A program made the translations under genes and the position numbers. Below are positions 44,650 through 57,479 of a DNA stretch of 64,000 nucleotides, in pieces. Within the stretch, counting starts at the first letter, position 1, and every line of letters begins with the position of its first letter. This stretch comes from Cyclina sinensis (Eukaryota > Mollusca > Bivalvia > Venerida > Veneridae). The notes below the pieces were generated by a model, which was not told where the DNA came from, searched no databases, and was given only the letters and a program-made list of their open reading frames with translations. The stretch is from positions 103,271 to 167,270 of the forward strand of contig JAAONU010000024.1 of NCBI GenBank assembly GCA_012932295.1, written 5' to 3'.

Positions 44650-45178
44650 ACAAGAGCCACCGCAAGCGGGGGCCACGCTCGACTTTTTTCTATTTCCAAA
44701 GGAAAACACATCAGGGAAGCACATTGTGGTGAAGGGATTTTAAATGAAACATCATTTGGAAATATAATGATACATAACAAAGTTAAGGCCAATTTTACCA
44801 ACATTCAGAAATTTGACCTTAAATGTCTAGGTCAAGTTCAGTTTAAAATTCTCTGGAGGTATTGTCTAAAAAGTAGTTATGTCCAAGCATGAAGACACTA
44901 CATCCATCAACAACAAAGATATAGCCAAGTTAAGTAATGTCAAGGTCATTTAAAGGTCAGGGTAATGCTTGAATTGTTTAACACGTTTCTTTTATTCTCA
45001 GTGTTGTTTTGTCCCTGTATAGATGAAATCCGTCCATAAAACCAGAAGTTTGGCTATTTTAGCAAAATGCAATAATTAGAAATTTCACTGTAAAAGTCAT
45101 TTAAAGGTTAAGGTCATACTTGAATAATTTAACATGTAAGTTTTGTCATAAGCCTTGTTTTGTCCAAGTATTAATAAA
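44650..45178 (+). repeat. Array element start with CAAGAGCCACCGCAAGCGGG
   Basis: CAAGAGCCACCGCAAGCGGG..CGCTCGAC starts an element. Diverged units follow, with GTTAAGGCCAATTTTACCAA and AAGGTCATTTAAAGGTCA. It is the same unit type as 46,860-47,640, so the element at 45,179 has probably been inserted into it. Confidence 0.6.
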
Positions 45179-46850
45179 CAAGAGGGCCAATGGCCCTAAA
45201 GCACTCACCTAGGTTCAAAGATGAAAGAAATTTTCATTAATGTAATGATGCATATCACAGAAATGGACCAATGCAATTTCATTGCCATAGCTCTAAAAAC
45301 AAAAAGGAGGTCAGTAGGTCAAAATATAGGTCATGCCATGACATTTTTGAAATCCAAACAAAAAGCTGTACACACAGTCCAAATTTCATTGACGTAGCTT
45401 ATAGTAGGTCAGTAGGTCAAAAATATAGGTCATGCAATGACAATTTTGAAATCGGAACGAAAAACTGCGCACACGGTCCAAATTTCATTGCTGTAGCTAA
45501 AAAACAAAAAGTAGGTCAGTAGGTCAAAAAATTAGGTAATGCTATGACGTCGGAACAAAAAACTGTGTACATGGTCCAAATTTCATTGCCATAGCTCCAA
45601 AAACAAAAAGTAGGTCAGTAAGTCAAAAATATAGGTCATGCCATGACATTTTTGAAATCGAAACGAAAAACTGTGCACACGGTCCAAATTTCAAAGCTGT
45701 AGCTAAAAAAAAAAGAAAATTAGGTCAATAGGTCAAAAATATAGGTCATGCTATGACATTTTTGAAATCGAGATGAAAAACATTGCACACGGTCCAAATT
45801 TCATTGCTGTAGCTCCAAAACCAAAAAGTAGGTCAGTTGGTCAAAAATATAGGTCATGAGATGACATTTTTGAAAATGAAATGAAAAACTGTGCACACGG
45901 TCCAAATTTCATTGCCGTAGCTAAAAAACAAAAAAGTAGGTCAGTAGGTCAAAAATATAGGTCATGCTATGACGTTTTTGAAATCGGAACAAAATCTGTA
46001 TACATGGTCCAAATTTCATTGCCATAGCTCTAAAAACAAAAAGTAGGTCAGTAGGTCATAAATATAGGTCATGCAATGACATTTTTGAAATCGAAAAGAA
46101 AAACTGTGCACACGGTCCAAATTTCATTGCTGTAGCTAAAAAACAAAAAAATAGGTCAGTAGGTCAAAAATATGGGTCATGCTATGACGTTTTTGAAATT
46201 GGAACAAAAAACTGTGTACATGGTCCAAATTTTGCCATAGCTCCAAAAACAAAAAGTAGGTCAGTAGGTAAAAAATATAGATCATGAGATGACATTTTTG
46301 AATTCGAAACGAAAAACTGTGCACACGGTCCAAATTTCATTTGACATAGCTTTAAAACAAAAAAGTAGGTCAGTAGGTAAAAATATAGGTCATGCCACGA
46401 CATTTTTTAATTCAAAACGAAAAACTGTGCACACGGTCCAAATTTCATTGCCACAGCTCTAAAAACAAAAAGTAGGTCAGCAGGTCAAAAATATAGGTCA
46501 TGCTATGACATTTTTGAAATTGAAACGAAAAACTGTGCACACGGTCCAAATTTCAATGCTGTAGCTAAAAAAAAAACAGTAAGTCAGTAAGTCAAAAATA
46601 TAGGTCATGCTATGACGTTTTTGAAATCGGAACAAAAAATGTATACATGGTCCAAATTTCATTGCCATAGCTCCAAAAACAAAAAGTAGGTCAGTAGGTC
46701 AAAAATATAGGTCATGCCATGACATTTTTGAAATTGAAGTGAAAAACTGTGCACTCAGTCCAAATTTCATTGCTGTAGCTCAAAACAAGAAAGTAGGTCA
46801 GTAGGTCAAAAATATAGGTCATGCAAGACATTTTTGAAATCGAAACGAAA
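45179..46850 (+). repeat. Tandem array H, ~108-bp unit, ~14 copies
   Basis: It begins with the hairpin GAGGGCCA-A-TGGCCCT and GCACTCACCT. The regular units each contain AAAACAAAAAGTAGGTCAGT, AGGTCAAAAATATAGGTCAT, GACATTTTTGAAATCG and CTGTGCACACGGTCCAAATT. GGTCC anchors fall at 45,475, 45,573, 45,681, 45,791, 45,899, 46,006, 46,114 and so on. Frames on both strands are shadows. Confidence 0.92.
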
Positions 46851-46859
46851 GTGTTGTTT

Positions 46860-47775
46860 TGTCTAAGTCTTTTTCAAATCCAACCATAAATTACATAATT
46901 ATGGCCAGTTTTAACAAAATTCAATGATTTGACCTTAACCAACAAGGTCATTTAAAGGTCAAGGTCAAACTTGAAATAATCATAATGTCGGATTTGTCAC
47001 AACTGTTGTTTAGTCCAAGTTTGAATTAAATATATAAATAAATGAGAAAGTTATGACAATTTAAGCAAAATTCAATCACCTGACCTTGACGGTCAAGATA
47101 ATTTTAAGGTCATGGTCAAATCTGAGTTATTCAACATGTAGGTTTTGTCATAAGTGTTGTTTTGTCCAAGTATAAATCAAATCCAACCATAAATACTAAT
47201 GTTATGGTCAATTTTAGCAAAATTCAATAATTTGACCTTGAAGGTGAAGGTCATTTATGAGTCAAGGTCAAGTTTAGTCTGGTCAGCTTGAAGGTCTTGT
47301 CCAAAGGGTTGTTGTGTCCAAGCATAAAGAGAATCCACCTATTAATAATTAAGTTATGGCCAATTTTAGCAAAATTCAATATTTTGACCTTGAATATGAA
47401 GGTCATTTAAGAGTCAAGGTCAAGTTTAGTCTGGTCAGCTTTAAGGTCTTCTCCAAAGGGTTGTTGTGTCCAAGAATGAAGAGACAACACCTACTAATAA
47501 TAAAGTTATGGCCAATTTTAGCAAAATTCAATATTTTGACCTTGAATATGAAGGTCATTTAAGAGTCAAGGTCAAGTTTAGTCTGGTCATCTTGAAGGTC
47601 TTGTCCAAAGGGTTGTTGTGTCCAAGTATGAAGATAATCCATCAAGGAATAAAAAAATTATGATCAATGTTAAAGTTTTCGGACTGGAACAGCAACGGCA
47701 ACGGCAATGGCAACGGCAACGACACCATGATTATGACAATAACTCGATTTTTTTTTTCAAAAAAAGTCGAGCTAA
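46860..47775 (+). repeat. Tandem array, ~152-bp unit, ending in AACGGC microsatellite
   Basis: Units with GTTATGGCCAATTTTAGCAA (47,353, 47,505), ATTTTGACCTTGAATATGAA and GTCTTGTCCAAAGGGTTGTT. It ends with GGACTGGAACAG, an (AACGGC)n tract at 47,690-47,725, and CTCGATTTTTTTTTTCAAAA-AAAGTCGAG as terminal hairpin. It probably continues the element that starts at 44,650. Confidence 0.85.
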
Positions 47776-48179
47776 AAAAGGAAAGTCGAACAGGGGCAGC
47801 GGTAGAGTCTGTGCCAGAAATGTCAACCAGAAAAGCTTCACAGGAAGGTTTTGATATGGAAATGAAGTAAGGAAATTAAGAAAATGCATATAATAAAATC
47901 CATTTTAAGAAAGAAATGTCCAATCATTCCCAATTAAAATGTAGAAATTTGCAGTTTTACCTTGTGAAAATGTTATAAAATTGTCACATTTAAGTCACGT
48001 GTCAAGCAAAAAAAAAAGAACAAACACTGTCATAAACTTGTCAGAAGATGTGTTTATGAAATCAAATTTTAAATGAATGAAACAAAAATCTCATCTTAAT
48101 TATCTGATTGCAGAATAATACAAATAATATAAATATTATTACATAAATATTCAATAAATTAATAAGTAATTAAGTATTG

Positions 48180-48720
48180 AAAAGCAAAGCTGGTTTAACA
48201 AATACAAATGGAATATATAAAACAAAACATTGGAAAAGTTAAACCGGCTTAACAAATAATGATTCTAGCAACTGTAGACTTTTCAAAGTTTATTACTTGA
48301 AATTGTTAACCGTGTTTAACAAATTCAAATGCAATTAATAAAACAAGCGTTGGAAATGTTATGCCGGCTTACCAAATAATTGTGAAAAATACATACTGTA
48401 AACAGACTTTTAAAACATTTCCTTCCAGATATTGTTAAGCTGGCTTAACAAAATCAAAATGTATATATGAAAGAAATATCGAAAAAAATAAGCTGGCTTA
48501 ACAAATATTAGTGAAGACTAGCAACATTACATAGATTTTTTTAATAGTTTGCAGGTTTAAGGTGGTTTAACGAAAACTAGCAACCGTAAATATTCATTTA
48601 AAAAAATTATTTCCAGAAATTGTTAAGCTGGCTTTAAAAATACAAACTGAAATTATAATAAAAACATTGAGAAAGTTAAACCGACTTTACAAATAATTGT
48701 GAACATTACATTATATAAGA
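48180..48720. repeat. Degenerate array around GTTAAGCTGGCTTAAC
   Basis: At least ten variants of the palindrome GTTAA-CYGGY-TTAACAAAT occur every ~50-65 bp, with alternate flanks giving a ~115-bp dimer. Non-coding. From 47,870 to 48,180 nothing is seen. Confidence 0.7.
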
Positions 48721-49689
48721 ATTATAACAACGTTAAAAATTAAGTTTTATACAATAAAGATATCATGTTTTCGTTTTATTGTTCATGCCCTATAAATTTA
48801 TACATTAAAGATATTGTGTTCTAGTTTAATAGTCAGTAAATTGTTTTTATGCCTTAAGTTACAAAAACAAAGAACACATATACAGTGGTCAATGAGAATT
48901 ATTTTAAGTAATGTTGCAGAAGAAATGTTACGGAAAGCAGATGAGCAAATGTAACAGGAGCCAAAAATATTTGGCTAAATACCCAGGTTCGATCTATTTT
49001 ATAGTTGGATATTATTTTGGAAGAAATTAAAACAAGTGTATTTTCAATACCCACAATATTTTATTTGCAGTTTTCCAAATGTTATAGTAGTTATAGATCT
49101 TAGACTTTCTGTTCTTCCAGGTGCATCGCCTCATGCAAGATAAGCTAAATCAAATATTGTTTGTCTTTTTCCATGACTTTCTGTAAAAAATATTCTTAGC
49201 TGAAATAATAATTGCTGTTTGCAAATAATATTTCTAATAATGTAATTACTTGCTTTAATAAGTTTTATAATTCCACAAAAGGATTATAAAGTTATTTTCT
49301 GACAGTAGCATTTAAGAGCACTCATTATATTCTTTACTTAAGCTTTTATCACACTGAAAGCCTTCTATGTTATGATACGTTTTAAAAAGAACACTGAATT
49401 AGGAAAAAAAACAAGCCAATGTTCTTAAGTAACAACAGTTTTTTTTTCAGAGAGTTCCTGCAATCTAAGACTTTTGATGACAATATTGCAGATATGGAAG
49501 TTGAATGACATCCTCTTTTGGTACTACATTTTAGGAGTCCAAGCCGGTAAGCATTCATTCTTAGATAAAGGGCACAATTACGAATTTTGACTGTCCTTCG
49601 AAGTGCTTCTACTTAGAAATGCATACAGCTCGTTTAAGAACATAATAAAACAAACAGTTGGTAGGTATGTAAAAGACTTAGAAAACTAG
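48721..49689. other. No gene seen
   Basis: AT-rich sequence between two arrays. Confidence 0.4.
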
Positions 49690-51117
49690 AACTGTGTCCA
49701 TAGGACAAGGATGCCCCCACTATGCATAAGTGCTCATAAACAAGAGCATGTATATCCTGTATGTAAGATTTTTTTCTGTACATATACCTAAAATGATCTA
49801 CAGGTAACCTTATGTACATGTTAAATTAAATTACAAATGTAAAATTTATATGTTCAATTATTCATATGGTATATAGTGAAAAAATCAACAAAGGGCCATA
49901 ATTCTGTTAAATATGGTCACAGCAAAAATTCCTTCCTTTAATACCATCTACACATTAAAGCTGTTCATCCCTGGAAGTTTAAGCAAAATCTGCCATCCGG
50001 TTTAAGAGGAGTTGCGTTCACAAAATTTCTATATGGTATATAGTGAAAAAATCAACAAAGGGCCATAATTCTGTTAAATTTGGTCGCAGAAAAAATTCCT
50101 TCCTTTACTACCATCTACACATTAAGGTTGTTCATCCCTGGAAGTTTTAGCAAAATCTGCCATCCGGTTTAAGAGGAGTTGCGTTCACAAAATTTCTATA
50201 TGGTATATAGTGAAAAAATCAACAAAGGGCCATAATTCTGTTAAATTTGGTCGCAGCAAAAATTCATTCCTTTACTACCATCTACACATTAAGGTTGTTC
50301 ATCCATGGAAGTTTAAGCAAAATCTGCCATCCGGTTTAAGAGGAGTTGCGTTCACAAAATTTCTACATAGTATATAGTGAAAAAATCAACAAAGGGCCAT
50401 AATTCTGTTAAATTTGGTCGCAGCGAAAATTCCTTCCTTTAATACCATCTACACATTAAAGCTGTTCATCCCTGGAAGTTTAAGCAAAATCTGCCATCCG
50501 GTTTAAGAGGAGTTGCGTTCACAAAATTTCTATATGGTATATAGTGAAAAAATCAACAAAGGGCCATAATTCTGTTAAATTTGGTCGCAGAAAAAATTCC
50601 TTCCTTTACTACCATCTACACATTAAGGTTGTTCATCCCTGGAAGTTTTAGCAAAATCTGCCATCCGGTTTAAGAGGAGTTGCGTTCACAAAATTTCTAT
50701 ATGGTATATAGTGAAAAAATCAACAAAGGGCCATAATTCTGTTAAATTTGGTCGCAGCAAAAATTCATTCCTTTACTACCATCTACACATTAAGGTTGTT
50801 CATCCATGGAAGTTTAAGCAAAATCTGCCATCCGGTTTAAGAGGAGTTGCGTTCACAAAATTTCTACATAGTATATAGTGAAAAAATCAACAAAGGGCCA
50901 TAATTCTGTTAAATTTGGTCGCAGCGAAAATTCCTTCCTTTACTACCATCTACACATTAAGGTTGTTCATCCATGGAAGTTTAAGCAAAATCTGCCATCC
51001 GGTTTAAGAGGAGTTGCGTTCACAAGATTTCTGGACGTACGGACGGACGGACAGACGTACGGTCGGACGGACAGACAAGTGCAACGCTATATGCTCCCCA
51101 CTTTGTGGGGGGCATAA
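49690..51117 (+). repeat. Array element I: 167-bp monomer, 501-bp higher-order repeat
   Basis: Opens with AACTGTGTCCATAGGACAAG and ATGCCCCCAC. Seven near-identical 167-bp monomers follow (TGGTATATAGTGAAAAAATC...). Three monomer types repeat in order: A (AAAGCTGTTCATCCCTGG), B (CCTGGAAGTTTTAGC) and C (ATCCATGG with CTACATAG). The order is A-B-C-A-B-C plus one C-like monomer; the A anchors at 49,951 and 50,452 are 501 bp apart. It ends with ACGGACGGACGGACAGACG (51,033-51,077) and CTCCCCACTTTGTGGGGGG, a perfect terminal hairpin. Confidence 0.93.
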
Positions 51118-52564
51118 AAACTTGCACTCTGTTTGAAAAATTCTGGTCAGACAGAAGCCTGAATGATACAGAATGAGATAAAATTTTCTGTCCCACCGCA
51201 CAGTAGGTGTGTTTGGAGACATACTCTTTTAAAACTACGAATTCAGAGTATGCAACAAAATGTCTTTTGTGAATGGGAAGGCTTGAATTTTGTGTTCAGC
51301 AGCATTTTTCTTGTTATTCCAACTTTGGAAAATATTCAGTTGACATCATTCCTTTGTCCTTTCTGACTGAATAAGATACGTTATACTGCCTTAACTAAAA
51401 CATAATGCTAATTAGTGTTTACTAAAAACGGTGTTTACTCTGTTAACTTTCCAATAAATAACCACTTCACGCAATAAAATAAGACTGAGTTCAATTAGTA
51501 AACTAAATTTTGCCAGAAAAGCCATTCAGTGACATCATCTGGGTTTCTTATTTTTTCTTCATAAGAAACGTTATACTAATTTATGAAAATTCTATAAACT
51601 GTTGTGAAGTCTTTTAAAAAATACAGGTATGAATGAAAACTCATTATTTTAATCTTTTTTATATATATTTCGAAATTCACACTTGTTCTTCAATATTTCA
51701 CTTAACTAAAAGCATTTAGTAAATATCTGGATAAAGTATATAGAGTCCATTACATAAGGATTATTCCAAATCACATAGAAGATGTTTAACACTTGATACC
51801 CAATTACATAATCCCTTATTACTACTGTTTAAAGATAAATCATAAACTGATCGTAAAAATGATATTGGCCGTGCTTAATAATTTAAACCAATACTTTCAT
51901 ATCAGTATATAACGGGATATATATATTATATATAAAGGATACCTTCGTAACTTTCCATAACACCAACTGATAAGGAATTAATTCCTACTGACATAAACCT
52001 TTTTGCAAATTTCAAATGTATCCTCTCTATTTGTTTTGATTTTGTAAAGCCCTGTATTTCTGACATATAATTCAAAAACTGATCCAACAGATGAATCAAA
52101 TAGCTGACATAAAACTAAACCTTTTACAATTTAAAAGAAAATAATTAACGTCTTATTGCTTTACCTGCATTTTATTCCTGATTCAGAGTAATGTTGCCTA
52201 TATAATTGAAAACAGTTCACAGATATTTTTTTTTTTAAATTTGCAATTCTTGAGAGGTTTTACCTAATATTACAATATCATCAGCAAATAACAACAAAAG
52301 ATAAGATCTGTCCGCTGACAGCAGGCTCCACTTTTCTCAGCGCTGGATAATAAATTATAGGCTAATGCAAACCAGAGGCCCAAGTGAAAAACATTGAGTG
52401 GTTGAGGGCAAGTCCCTTGTCATGTCAGATGAATAAAAAAATTATTTTGGCAGGGGCAGATAAGGGGGATTGGGTGGGGAAATATGGAGGGGAGTCACTT
52501 ATTCAAGACTTTATGTGGGGGGATGGGGAATCTAGTACCTACATATAAAAAACAGATGTTTGTA
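51118..52564. other. No gene seen
   Basis: AT-rich. A G-rich low-complexity segment lies at 52,440-52,530 (GGGGGATTGGGTGGGG-type). Confidence 0.4.
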
Positions 52565-53700
52565 AAACATGTGCTCCCCTAGTGCCTTATCCCTAGAGGC
52601 AGCCATGAAGTTTTGAGGAGCTGGGACCAAGCGTTCAATAGCTATTGATTGGAAACCACTTTGATATTCAAGGACACTGTGACTTCGACTTGGTGACCTG
52701 AAAAACTTAAAGGCTCATCTTCAAGTCATGAACAACTTGTATACAAAATTTGAGGAATGGGCCCCAAGCATTTTACACTTATTCATTGGAAACCATTTTG
52801 TTTTTCAAGGTCACTGTGACCCTTGACCTTTGATCCAATTACCTGAAAAATGATAGTTTTTATATACAGATCATGACAAACCTACATACTAAGTCTGATG
52901 AACCTGGGCCAAAGTATTCCTTAGATACTCAGCAGAAGATGTTTTGCTTTTCAAGGTTACTGTGACCTTGACCTAAAATCCATAAAAACTACTGGGGTGA
53001 TCTAATTGTCATGACCAACTAACATATGAAGTTTTGAGAAGCTGGCCCAAAGCTTTCTAAAGTAATTGATGGGACATTTGTTTTGCTATTCAAGGTCATT
53101 GTGACCTTGATATTTGACCTGAAAAGCTATAGCAGTCATCTACTGGTCATGGCCAACCTATATACCAAGTTTGAGGAACCTGGGCCCAAGCATTCTAAAG
53201 TTATTAATTGGAAATCATTTTGCTTTTCAAGTTCACTATGACCTTGGCCTTTGACCTACAAAACTAAGGGTCATCTGCTAGTCATGACCAACCTACATAT
53301 TAACTTTGAGGAATCTGGGACCAAAGGTTATAAAGTTATTGATGGAAACCGTTTTGCTGTTCAAGGTCAATTTCACCTTTGACCTTTGACATCTCGACCT
53401 GAAAAACTATAGTGCTCATTTTCTTGTCATTACCAACCTACACATTAAGTTTGAACATCCTGGGACTAATGTTCTATAGTTATTCATCAAAATCCATTTT
53501 GCTATTCAATGTCACTGTGCCCTAGACCTTTGTCCTGATGACTTATTAAAACTATAGGTGTTGTCTACTGGTTATGACTTACTTACATACTAGGACTGAA
53601 CAACCTGGGCCCAAGGGTTCTTTAGATATGGATTGGAAACAGTTTTGCTATTCAAGCTCACTGTGACCTTGACCTTTGACCTGGTGATGGAAAAACTATA
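52565..53700 (-). repeat. Tandem array, array-A family, inverted orientation
   Basis: About eight diverged ~143-bp units read as the reverse of 6,132-7,830: CAAGGTCACTGTGACCTTGA, ATCTACTGGTCATGACCAAC, AGTTTGAGGAACCTGGGCCC, GGAAACCATTTTGC. It stops abruptly at a G11 run (53,706-53,716). Confidence 0.88.
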
Positions 53701-53763
53701 GAGGCGGGGGGGGGGGTGAATGAAACAAGTACCTCCATATTAGAAAATAAAAAAATTTTTTTA

Positions 53764-54987
53764 TTAAGCTATCACTAAATCTGATTAATGACCCCACAAG
53801 ACTGTTTCAGAACTGAGGAAGTTATTAGTTACAGAATACATGTAAAAGAATTGAAATAGATGGTTGTGGGCAATTTAAGGTTGTCATGGTTCTTGTACAT
53901 TGTATTTCTTGTCATTGTGCTTGACCATTTTATGAAGTTGCATTGATTTCCAACCATTAGTTTTCAAGTTATGCTCCGGACAAGAAAAATCAATGAAGGG
54001 CAAAACTGTTCAAATACTGAAGATGGAGTTATGGCTCTTTTACATTGCATTTCCTCTCATTGTGCCTGACCATTGTATGAAGTTGCATTGAATTCCAACC
54101 ATTAGTTTTCAAGTTATGCCCCAGACATGGAAAACAAACAAAGGCAATAACTGTGCAAATAGTGAAGATAGAGTTAAACCTCATGTACATAGCACTTCCA
54201 CTTGTTGTGCTTGACCGTTGTGTATAGTTCCACTGAATTCGAATTAGTAGTTTTCAAGTTATGCACCGGACAAGAAAATCAAACAAAGGGCAATTACTCT
54301 GCATATAATAAAGATAGAGTTATAGCTCTTGTACACTGCACTTCCTGTCATTGTGCTTGATCACTGTATAATTTGCATTGAATTCCAACCATTAGTTTTC
54401 AAGTTATGCTCAGGACAACGAAAATCAACAAAGGGCAATAACTCTGCAAACAGTGAAGATTGAGCTATGATTCTTGAACAATGCACTTCCACTTACTGTG
54501 CTTGACCACTGTATGAAGTTGCATTGAATTTCAAGTTACACTCCAGACAAGGAAACCCAACAAAGGGCAATAACTCTGCAAATAGTGAAGATGGGGTTAT
54601 GGCTCTTGTACACTCTACTTCCTTTCAGTGCTTGACCATTGTATAAATTTGCACTGAATTCCAACTATTAGTTTTCAAATTATGCTCTGGACAAGGAAAA
54701 CCAACAATGAGGAATAACTCTGCAACTAGCGAAGACAGAGTTACGATTCTTGAACACTGCACTTCCTCTCATTGTAATAAATAACTGTGCAGATAGTGAA
54801 GATAGAGTTATGGCTCTTGAACACTGCACTTCCTCTCTATGTGCTTGACAACTGTATGAAGTTGCACTGAATTCCAACCATTAGTTTCAAGTTTTCCAGA
54901 CAAGGAAATTGCAACAGACCGACTGCTCGATTGACCAACCACCAGACACTTCCTTTATACCCCCAAACTTTGTTTCGGGAGTATAAA
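53764..54987 (-). repeat. Complete array element, F family, ~7 units, inverted
   Basis: The start matches the inverse of 32,312-32,396 (ACTATCACTAAAT..GATTAAT, GAGGAAGTTATTAGT). About seven ~145-bp units follow (AATTCCAACCATTAGTTTTC, GGGCAATAACTCTGCAAATA, TTGTGCTTGACCATTGTATG), then a degraded CAGACCGAC tract and TATACCCCCAAACTTTGTTT-CGGGAGTATA. It has the same ends as F but more internal units. Confidence 0.9.
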
Positions 54988-54991
54988 AATT

Positions 54992-55026
54992 TGTGTGTGT
55001 GTGGGGGGGGGGCGGGGGGGCGGGGG
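54992..55026 (+). repeat. TG repeat plus long G-runs
   Basis: (TG)5 is followed by G10, C, G7, C, G5. More than four runs of three or more G make a G-quadruplex possible. Confidence 0.8.
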
Positions 55027-55079
55027 TCTCCATACAGTCAGAAGGGAGAAGCACCCATCCCCATCCGATGTCATTTAAT

Positions 55080-55345
55080 AGTTTATTTATAGACTAAAGA
55101 TTTTCTTCTTACAAGCAAAATCAAGTGAACCCTGGGGTGGGGCTAATTTTGACCCTAGAAAACATGGGTACCAACAATCTTTGTAGGGGTCTTGCTGGTG
55201 ATCAAGTATTCCAATTCTAAACAGAATATCTTTAACACTTTTTGAGAAATGGACATTAACAAAAAGGTTAAACAAGAAATGAAAGACGAGAGGTCATGAC
55301 AATACTTCCACTTATTTCTTCGAAAAGTGGAGCTAAAAATGAAAT
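55080..55345. repeat. Array-element fragment with CTTCCACTT/AAGTGGAG hairpin
   Basis: A single unit (GGGGTGGGGCTAATTTTGAC, GTCTTGCTGGTGATCAAG) ends in CCACTTATTTCTTCGAAAAGTGG-type hairpin near 55,308-55,332. The short minus frames here are shadows. Confidence 0.45.
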
Positions 55346-55549
55346 AAGATTCGCACATTTACCAGTAACTGCTTCCATAATAAAAAGGGATTTTCCGATC
55401 TGTCCCTCTTTTTGGCCCTAACTTGGTGTTTTTTCGAAGTAAATATTACAGTCAAAATACTAATAAAACTAGCAAAAAAGAACATAAGGTATAGACTTTT
55501 CATGATTTAATATACAGACAGGCAGTTTCTAAATAACAATGTATGTGCT

Positions 55550-56260
55550 CATAGGTACGAACAAGTTACGTGTTTTCAGAATGGATGATGTGACTGAAAA
55601 CTTTCACAGAAAATTAAAAGCCTAATGAAGACATGCAATGTGGGACATTAGTTGATTATCTACCCTGAATACTCTCTGATATTACTTTGGTCCTTCCATT
55701 TGGATTTCTCTGCTTTTATCACTATTTTCTCTTTTGATATGGTGATAATTAAACCAAATTATTTGCAACAGTGGTAGTCAGATTACACAATAAATTTAGC
55801 AATGTTTTGTTAACACCATTATCTTTGTTCTATGGTAATCCTAACTTTTTATTTTATATACAAGTGACAATTTTCACAACTAAAAGTCAAGAACATCACA
55901 GTTAGAAACAAGGATAAAGTCAGAGGATTCCAACTGAAAGGACCAATGTGCTATTTAGTCTACCTTTGATGTTATCTGAGTAAGGGAGATAATCTGTTAT
56001 CAGGACTGTCCCTCATAAGGCAACAAAAAATAACTTTCAATTCATTTTGTTCATACGTATGAACAAATTCTAAAACTCTTATATTGCTTAAGTAAGAAAG
56101 AGGTTTTAAACAAAAAGCATAAGTTTGTTTGTATGTACAAACAAGTTACATACATTTCAGAATGGATTATGTGACTGAAAACTTTTACAGACAATGAATT
56201 GCCTAATAGAAGACATGCATTATGCATTTTAAATTAAAGTTTCAATCCATTTTGTTCGTA
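55550..56260. repeat. Direct repeat pair ~580 bp apart
   Basis: ACAAGTTAC..TTTTCAGAATGGATGATG..ACTGAAAACTTTCACAGA..GAAGACATGCA at ~55,558-55,640 recurs at ~56,142-56,220 with few changes. Non-coding between the copies. Confidence 0.65.
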
Positions 56261-56629
56261 CACATATGAACAACTTCTGAAGTTCTAATACTGTATAAAA
56301 CAAATTATTGGATCGAGATAGGTCTGTGCACAAAAACAGAGTCTATTAGAAAATAAAAAAAACCCAATAATAAAAAGGTATGCTGTTTTAAAGATAAACT
56401 ATATCTAACAAACTGTTAAGCATTCATCTTCATTAATTGATCAAAATGCCATATCACAAAATATTTAAATGTAAAACATATATTTAACAGTAAAATAATA
56501 AAATAAATAAAATGAATGTTAAAGGTTTATTTTAGAAGCATGGTCATTATGGCTACAAACATCCTACTTTTTCTATATTCTGCTAAAAAGATCTATCAAT
56601 TTAAACCCAAGTTATTTAATGGTAACTGA

Positions 56630-57420
56630 TTTTCTATTTCTAGAAACAGTGACCTTGACCCGACTGATCCTAAATACAATCCTAAGGTAGATTCTGTGCA
56701 AGGGTGATATATACCAAGTTTGGTCAAGACTGACCAATATATTCTTAAGTTATTGACTGAAAATCAATTTGCTACTTTAGTAACAGTAACCTTGACCAGA
56801 CTGACTGCAAATAAAATCACAAGCTAGGTTTTCATGCAAAGGGGCTATACACCATGTTTATTCAACATGAGTTATTTCAAGCCTAAGTTGCTGACTGGAA
56901 TCCAATTTTCTATCTTTAGGTTTTCATGCAATGGTACTTTACATCAAGCTTAGTCAAAATTAGCCATTCCAATCTTAAGTTAATGACTGGAATCAAATTT
57001 CTATGTTTTAGTAACACTGACCTTGACCCAACTGACCCCAGATAAAATTCCAAGCTAGATATTCATGCAAGGGTGTTATACACAATGTTTATTCAACATG
57101 AGTTATTTCAAGCTTAAGTTACTGACTGGAATCAAATTTTCTGTATTAAGTAACAGTGACCTTGAGCTTGACCAGAGTGGTCCCAAATATATCATCCTAA
57201 GACAAGTTATCATCTAAGTGTATTACATACTATGTGTGATCAAGACTGACCGTTAAAAACTTATGTTATCTACCAGAATCCAATTTTCTTGTTTTAGTGA
57301 CCTTGATCCCACTGACCGCAAATACAACACCAACCTAGATTCTTGCTAGCATGCTATATACTAAGTTTCGTTAAGATAAGTCAATCCAAAGTAAAGTAAT
57401 TGAATGGAAACTATCAGTCT
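56630..57420 (-). repeat. Tandem array K, ~125-150-bp unit, ~6 copies
   Basis: Units with GTAACAGTGACCTTGACCAG, TTCATGCAAGGGTGTTATAC and CTTAAGTTACTGACTGGAAT. Diverged. The AGGTCA (TGACCT) motif recurs in each unit. Confidence 0.75.
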
Positions 57421-57479
57421 GATGCCTGCCTACTCACCATACCCCAATCTAATAACAAAGTTTCAACTTCATTGTAAAC

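Noticed and set aside
45271..46403. Frames on both strands with repeated HGPNFIAVA-like peptides
   Set aside because: They repeat with the 108-bp array period and occur in multiple frames, so they are not genes.
49690..51117. CRISPR-like regular repetition
   Set aside because: Units are 167 bp with no distinct spacers, in a eukaryotic context; this is a tandem array.
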